A DNA stretch of 33,622 nt. It comes from Methylotenera_A sp036676175. Its GTDB lineage: Bacteria; Pseudomonadota; Gammaproteobacteria; Burkholderiales; Methylophilaceae. Of this stretch, positions 30,901 to 33,622 are shown one piece after another (positions within the stretch are counted from its first letter, which is position 1; each line of letters begins with the position of its first letter). The position numbers and the translations under genes were made by a program. The notes beneath the pieces are model-generated. The model was not told where the DNA came from. It saw only the letters and a list, made by a program, of their open reading frames with translations, and did not search any database. The stretch spans positions 1-33,622 of the forward strand of contig JAKFDL010000031.1 in the NCBI GenBank assembly GCA_036676175.1. Direction: 5' to 3'.

Positions 30901-30933
30901 AAAAGTAGAGTTTACTGGAATATTAAAAAATGA
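27904..30933 (+). CDS. pilY1: Type IV pilus tip adhesin PilY1
   Basis: 1009 residues. A signal peptide (about 1-23, ending SAIA) precedes an N-terminal von Willebrand A-like domain beginning PNVLIILDNTANW, and a C-terminal beta-propeller of the Neisseria PilC type (about 520-950, with VVYYGTNDGLLRAVNG and YAYVADLGGNVYRISG). PilY1 sits on the pilus tip, affects retraction, adhesion and surface sensing. The MIDAS motif is D-N-T-A-N in place of D-x-S-x-S, and the stretch before YAYVADLGGN lacks the D-x-D-x-D calcium loop of the Pseudomonas protein, so metal regulation may differ. Its TGA overlaps the fimT start. Confidence 0.95.
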   Translation: MKKSLFKKLLIISLLTFNLSAIAEDIDLFVGAPPSATDVPNVLIILDNTANWEQPFDVEMAALSSVVSGLPANKFRVGLMAFTETGGGNSGNDGAYVRAAIRLMDSTNKTKYQNLVNGLDKSADKSNGGKIAKSMEEAYLYFSGGVPHAGNNKNKTDYTGNVSGTASSNAIYALTNNALPSKAGSPYLSPVVASCAKNYIIYISNGAAQDNNSDITQATTALTAAGGSATTIPISPSGSQTNVADEWARFMKKSSLGITTYTVDINKVTTGQGPGWTALLKSIAGVSSGKYFDVTDSGSQIADALNGIFSEIQSVNSVFASVSLPVSVNTQGTFLNQVYIGMFRPDGDSFPRWNGNLKQYKLGFLNNVLQLLDADNQSAISSGGTGFIAECARSFWTPSTLDSYWAFRPQGNCLTTANSDASNTPDGNIVEKGAQAYKLRSSATRSVKTCSTASCTALANFNSTTATQTLLGAASTAERDALINWQVGKDVDDENLNAITTTEIRSSVHGDVVHSRPVAINHGTDTLPKVVVYYGTNDGLLRAVNGNRTADIGTTTAGAELWSFVAPEFYPKIKRIRDNTTTISFPGHTTGTPTPLPKDYGVDGAVTAHKRSTSASIFASMRRGGRAVYAFDVPDSDPANPTLLWKVGCPNASNDIGCTSGFTELGQTWSAPKILTASGYSSGPMLIMGGGYDTCHDADPNTGCSASSKGNKVYLLDATTGALLKTFTTESSVIADIAVIADSATSPANYAYVADLGGNVYRISGATANTPMGTTAPSSWTMTKIAAFGGTGVDNRKFMFTPDWVEDNGTYTLLLGSGDREKPLSTYTSAAAVQNRFYVLKDRPADTAWLTSESSNCGADVMCHGSLVAITTSATPTSTALAAAKGWYLALISSEQVVTSAITVFNTVTFSTHQPTPPVSGACTTLGTARVYNLDYINGATKVGFVRGETIAGGGLPPSPVAGMVTLDNGQTVPFIIGASPTSALQGGDPPAPPSAIRPKSRVYWNIKK

Positions 30934-31481
30934 TAAGTACTTTGTTGGCCCAGACTAGTAGGTGTAGTTTGCATCGGGGTACATTAAATCAAAGAACATC
31001 ACAGGGATTTTCTTTGATTGAATTAATGCTGGCTATTGTGATTTTGGGGATTTTGACTTCGATTGCGATTCCGTCATTTAATGAAACTATTTTAAGCACC
31101 AAATTACGATCTTACGCCAATAGTTTCGTCGGTAACGCGTACTTGGCCAGAGCCGAGGCAATAAAGAGTAACGCGCCAGTTACATTATGCGTCTCTTCAG
31201 ATGGTACAAGCTGCGCAGGGGGCGGATGGGAACAAGGCTGGATTATATTGAGTGGTACTACGGTTGTGCAGCGTCAGCAGGGGCTAACTTCAGGCTATAA
31301 GATAACAGAATCTGCTGGATTAACTAGCTTAACCTTTCAGCCTACGGGCATTGGCGCTACACAAGCTACCCTAACCATTTGTCGTGCTACTCCAGAAGCT
31401 GGTAGTCAAGAACGTGTAGTGACTATCAGTGCTACAGGTCGACCTTCGGTAAGCAAGACGACGACTGGTACTTGTACTTAA
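30930..31481 (+). CDS. fimT: FimT/GspH-family pseudopilin
   Basis: 183 residues. A long 26-residue leader ends TSQG before FSLIELMLAIVILGILTSIA, with Glu at +5. The C-terminal half has NAYLARAEAIKSNAPVTLCV then SSDGTSC and GWIILSG, as in GspH/FimT. In some naturally competent bacteria FimT binds DNA at the pilus; whether it does so here cannot be read from the sequence. Its ATG overlaps the pilY1 stop (ATGA). It is the last gene of the operon and converges on the Gx transporter gene with 8 bases between stops and no evident terminator hairpin. Confidence 0.88.
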   Translation: MISTLLAQTSRCSLHRGTLNQRTSQGFSLIELMLAIVILGILTSIAIPSFNETILSTKLRSYANSFVGNAYLARAEAIKSNAPVTLCVSSDGTSCAGGGWEQGWIILSGTTVVQRQQGLTSGYKITESAGLTSLTFQPTGIGATQATLTICRATPEAGSQERVVTISATGRPSVSKTTTGTCT

Positions 31482-31489
31482 TATGGATT

Positions 31490-32032
31490 TTATCTCGCAT
31501 TGTAATGAGAATTGTTTTTAGACAATCGATTATCTGTAATAATTTTAGTAGTAATTAACCCGTTAATTATCCCAAACATTAAAGCGGCAACTGCAAAAAT
31601 AGGGATTAAATAGACCACGCCAGTATGTGGGATAAGCCATAGCCTGACAATAATGAGCTGTCCTGCAATGTGCGCAAATGCGGCAAATATACTTAAGCTG
31701 ATGGCGCTAAAGTGTTTTTTTGGCAAATCTTGTGCTAAAAATAAAGCCGCTAAGCTCAATAGTGCGCCAGATAAACTTAATACAAAAGTGGGTGATAGAA
31801 ATTGCCCTAACAATAAACTACTGGCGAATACGCGTAATAAACTCACCCAGGCAGCTGTAGCGAAGCCGTATTCATATAGAACAAATAAAGTCACAATATT
31901 GGCAATGCCAGGTTTTACGCCTGGTAATGGGGATGGAATGACTGCTTCTATCATGTGTAAGCCTATCGCCAGCGCTGTGAGTTTGGCGATATGAAAATCT
32001 TCTGCGCTGGTTTTAATAGTTAAGCGAGTCAT
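31490..32032 (-). CDS. Gx transporter family membrane protein
   Basis: 180 residues with about five or six membrane segments. ALAIGLHMIEAVIPSPLPGV then KPGIANIVTLFVLYEYG is the signature of the Gx transporter family (COG4769, formerly called heptaprenyl diphosphate synthase component I), ECF-substrate-binding-like proteins. It overlaps the NusG-domain gene by 20 bases. Together with that gene and apbE it forms a set often seen in flavinylation loci, where the transporter is thought to help supply flavin or a quinone-type substrate. Its substrate is not known from sequence. Confidence 0.88.
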   Translation of the reverse strand: MTRLTIKTSAEDFHIAKLTALAIGLHMIEAVIPSPLPGVKPGIANIVTLFVLYEYGFATAAWVSLLRVFASSLLLGQFLSPTFVLSLSGALLSLAALFLAQDLPKKHFSAISLSIFAAFAHIAGQLIIVRLWLIPHTGVVYLIPIFAVAALMFGIINGLITTKIITDNRLSKNNSHYNAR

Positions 32033-32405
32033 AGTTGTTTTTCGCGCCCATCAATTGCAGGCTGATTTGATTAGGAAGGCAAATGGCCACCTGCCCTGCA
32101 TGGCTCAGCCAACCTTGATGCACGCAATATTGATTGTTACACGGTGATTTCTTAAATCTAACTTTACCTTGGGCTATGCTGATGAGTGAATCACCCAACG
32201 CGCCGTGAATACGCAATTCTCGCGTTTGGTTTAAATCGTAGGTGCCAACGATTTTGTTGCCTTGCCGGATTTTGAGTTTGCTTGCAGGAGAAAAGCTCCA
32301 AAACTGTTGAAACATAAAAAATATTGCAATGATGCTAATAAAAATCACCAGCCAATCGCCAGCAAGCGGCTTAATGTGGTGTTTTAACGGCATACTTTTC
32401 TGCAT
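32013..32405 (-). CDS. Membrane-anchored NusG domain II protein
   Basis: 130 residues. A membrane helix (about 19-35, WLVIFISIIAIFFMFQQFW) is followed by a NusG domain II fold outside the membrane: LRIHGALGDSLISIAQGKVR, then SPCNNQYCVHQGWLSHAGQ and ICLPNQISLQLMG. The C-x-x-x-x-C pair and the final Cys are conserved in this family. Despite the name it has nothing to do with transcription elongation; it accompanies ApbE and Gx transporters. The gene overlaps apbE by 35 bases from the ATG at 32405, or 23 if the ATG at 32393 is used; I cannot choose firmly. Confidence 0.87.
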   Translation of the reverse strand: MQKSMPLKHHIKPLAGDWLVIFISIIAIFFMFQQFWSFSPASKLKIRQGNKIVGTYDLNQTRELRIHGALGDSLISIAQGKVRFKKSPCNNQYCVHQGWLSHAGQVAICLPNQISLQLMGAKNNYDSLNY

Positions 32406-33411
32406 CTTTGTCTAACCAGGTTATGCGCTTAGCCATACCTGGGCTGATATATATTTTCTTTTGCGATTCAATCACCAAAAAGTTATCCACATGCATGGCA
32501 TGGGCTGCTTCTGTACGTTGATCAGCCTTAGCAATGAAAATAGGCTTGGAAACAACATCGGACAATACGCCGGCATTGGCTTGTGGTGGAATGAGCACCG
32601 TCACGGCTTGAGTGCCTTCAGATGGATAACCGGTTGAAGGGTCAATAATGTGGCAATATCGCTTACCATCTAGCTTGAAATAACGCTGGTAATCGCCTGA
32701 GGTCCCAATGGCCCAGCCGGCTTCTAAATCTACTGCGGCAATGGCACTGGGCTTGCGCGGGTGTTGTATGCCTACTCTCCATGCTTTATCGCCATGTTTG
32801 CCTAGTGCAATAATATTGCCACCAATGTTGATTAGTGCATTTTTGACACCTTGTTTGCGTAGGTAAGCCGCAGCAGAATCAAGCGCATAACCTTTGGCGT
32901 AGCCGCCAAAATCAACCTGTACTTTTGGATTGTTGCTGAATGCTTGGTTGTTGCCAATTACAATATCCGTCATTTGTGGGTTGGCTTCAAGCAAATTCTT
33001 TATTTTTTCCTTGTCTATAGGCGATGGTTTGAACGCGTCGCGATGAAAGCCCCATGCCTCAATAAGCCCACCAATACTGGGGTTGAAAGCGCCTTTAGAT
33101 TGTATTGAAAGTTTGGTTGCGTCTGAAATCATATTAGCAATATCTGGCTCTATGCTAACGGGTGCTTTACCTTGCGTAAAAGCAGAATTCAGTGACTGTA
33201 GCTCGCTTGGGCGCCAAGCGTGTAGGCGATTATGTAATTGTTGAAAATTACTGATAATTGCATTTGAAACAGCTTGAGCTTTGGCCTCGGTTTCGCCATA
33301 AATGGTAATGTCTACCAGGGTGCCAAACACGTAACTTTGGGTATTGTATAGCGGCTCTTTAGGAGTGCAGGCAGCCACAAATAACAAGAAAAAAACAAAC
33401 AGTAAACGCAT
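32371..33411 (-). CDS. apbE: FAD:protein FMN transferase ApbE
   Basis: 346-residue lipoprotein that attaches FMN covalently to Ser/Thr of target proteins outside the cytoplasm, using FAD and Mg2+. The lipobox is FVAAC (Cys15). Family marks are SYVFGTLVDITIYG, the FNPSIGGLIEAWGF segment, DFGGYAKGYALD, NIGGNIIALG, and HIIDPSTGYPSEG near the metal site, all intact. The normal targets are NqrB/NqrC, RnfG/RnfD or FMN-bind domain proteins; none lies in the window. It follows gshB after 46 bases and overlaps the NusG-domain gene, so the run gshB-apbE-NusGII-Gx is probably one transcript. Confidence 0.95.
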   Translation of the reverse strand: MRLLFVFFLLFVAACTPKEPLYNTQSYVFGTLVDITIYGETEAKAQAVSNAIISNFQQLHNRLHAWRPSELQSLNSAFTQGKAPVSIEPDIANMISDATKLSIQSKGAFNPSIGGLIEAWGFHRDAFKPSPIDKEKIKNLLEANPQMTDIVIGNNQAFSNNPKVQVDFGGYAKGYALDSAAAYLRKQGVKNALINIGGNIIALGKHGDKAWRVGIQHPRKPSAIAAVDLEAGWAIGTSGDYQRYFKLDGKRYCHIIDPSTGYPSEGTQAVTVLIPPQANAGVLSDVVSKPIFIAKADQRTEAAHAMHVDNFLVIESQKKIYISPGMAKRITWLDKDAEKYAVKTPH

Positions 33412-33457
33412 AAGCGCTACTATAGCGTGGCTTGCGGATTCGCTCTAGCTAAAACCC

Positions 33458-33622
33458 TTATAAATTAGTTTCGAGTGCCTGTATAAAAGCTTGTGTAGGG
33501 TTGCACGGTAAATTTAAAAGTTGGGTTTGAGCAGCAATTTCTACCATGCCAGTAGGGCTGGTCACGTTAATCTCTGTTAAGTAGTCACCAATGACATCAA
33601 GCCCAACCAAAAATAAGCCGTT
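33458..33622 (-). CDS. gshB: Glutathione synthetase, C-terminal fragment at window edge
   Basis: The last 54 codons are present. LFLVGLDVIGDYLTEINVTS followed by PTGMVEIAAQT is the highly conserved end of the ATP-grasp domain of GshB, in which the Glu and Asn bind Mg2+. GshB joins glycine to gamma-glutamylcysteine to make glutathione. The rest of the gene lies beyond 33622. It precedes apbE on the same strand. Glutathione also serves formaldehyde handling in some methylotrophs, though that is general knowledge and not shown here. Confidence 0.93.
   Translation of the reverse strand, partial: NGLFLVGLDVIGDYLTEINVTSPTGMVEIAAQTQLLNLPCNPTQAFIQALETNL

Overview
The window looks like chromosomal DNA of a moderately AT-rich betaproteobacterium, most likely a Methylophilaceae methylotroph (Methylotenera-like). 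This is inferred from gene content and protein style: a long-form 6-phosphogluconate dehydrogenase (a ribulose monophosphate cycle enzyme in these bacteria), an lptM-lysA pair, a type IV minor-pilin operon and betaproteobacterial small proteins. No tRNA, rRNA, CRISPR array, insertion sequence or phage gene was seen.

Layout. 1-2021 (minus) is thiS-thiG-apaG-mltA, with mltA cut by the window edge. 2298-2474 is an unknown 58-residue gene that shares a bidirectional terminator with gnd (2631-4145, minus). 4306-10879 is a mosaic of housekeeping and stress genes: a dienelactone hydrolase, a periplasmic serine protease with TPR repeats, a DUF1428 protein, a zinc-ribbon protein, Sua5/TsaC, a cupin, a tightly divergent alkB/alkA alkylation-repair pair and an MFS exporter. 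11012-15625 is a regulatory block: a 2-Cys OhrR-type regulator, then an OmpR-family two-component system with PepSY proteins on both sides, a DUF3617 protein and a stand-alone CZB zinc-binding protein.

15.9-23.3 kb is the accessory-looking part and holds most of the undescribed material. It contains several genes of 22-60 codons. Two related genes encode a shared 85-residue N-terminal domain followed by Ala/Glu/Lys-rich coiled coil; the second continues into a membrane anchor and an AsmA-like periplasmic domain (1035 residues). Two paralogous 49/50-residue proteins lie upstream of these on the opposite strand, and four copies of a ~35-nt stem-loop repeat are scattered between 14.5 and 19.4 kb. 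I read this as a duplicated cassette.

23.3-33.6 kb is more conventional: lysA and lptM; a translationally coupled pilE-pilV-pilW-pilX-pilY1-fimT operon; and, on the minus strand, gshB (partial)-apbE-NusG domain II-Gx transporter, a set typical of extracytoplasmic flavinylation loci.
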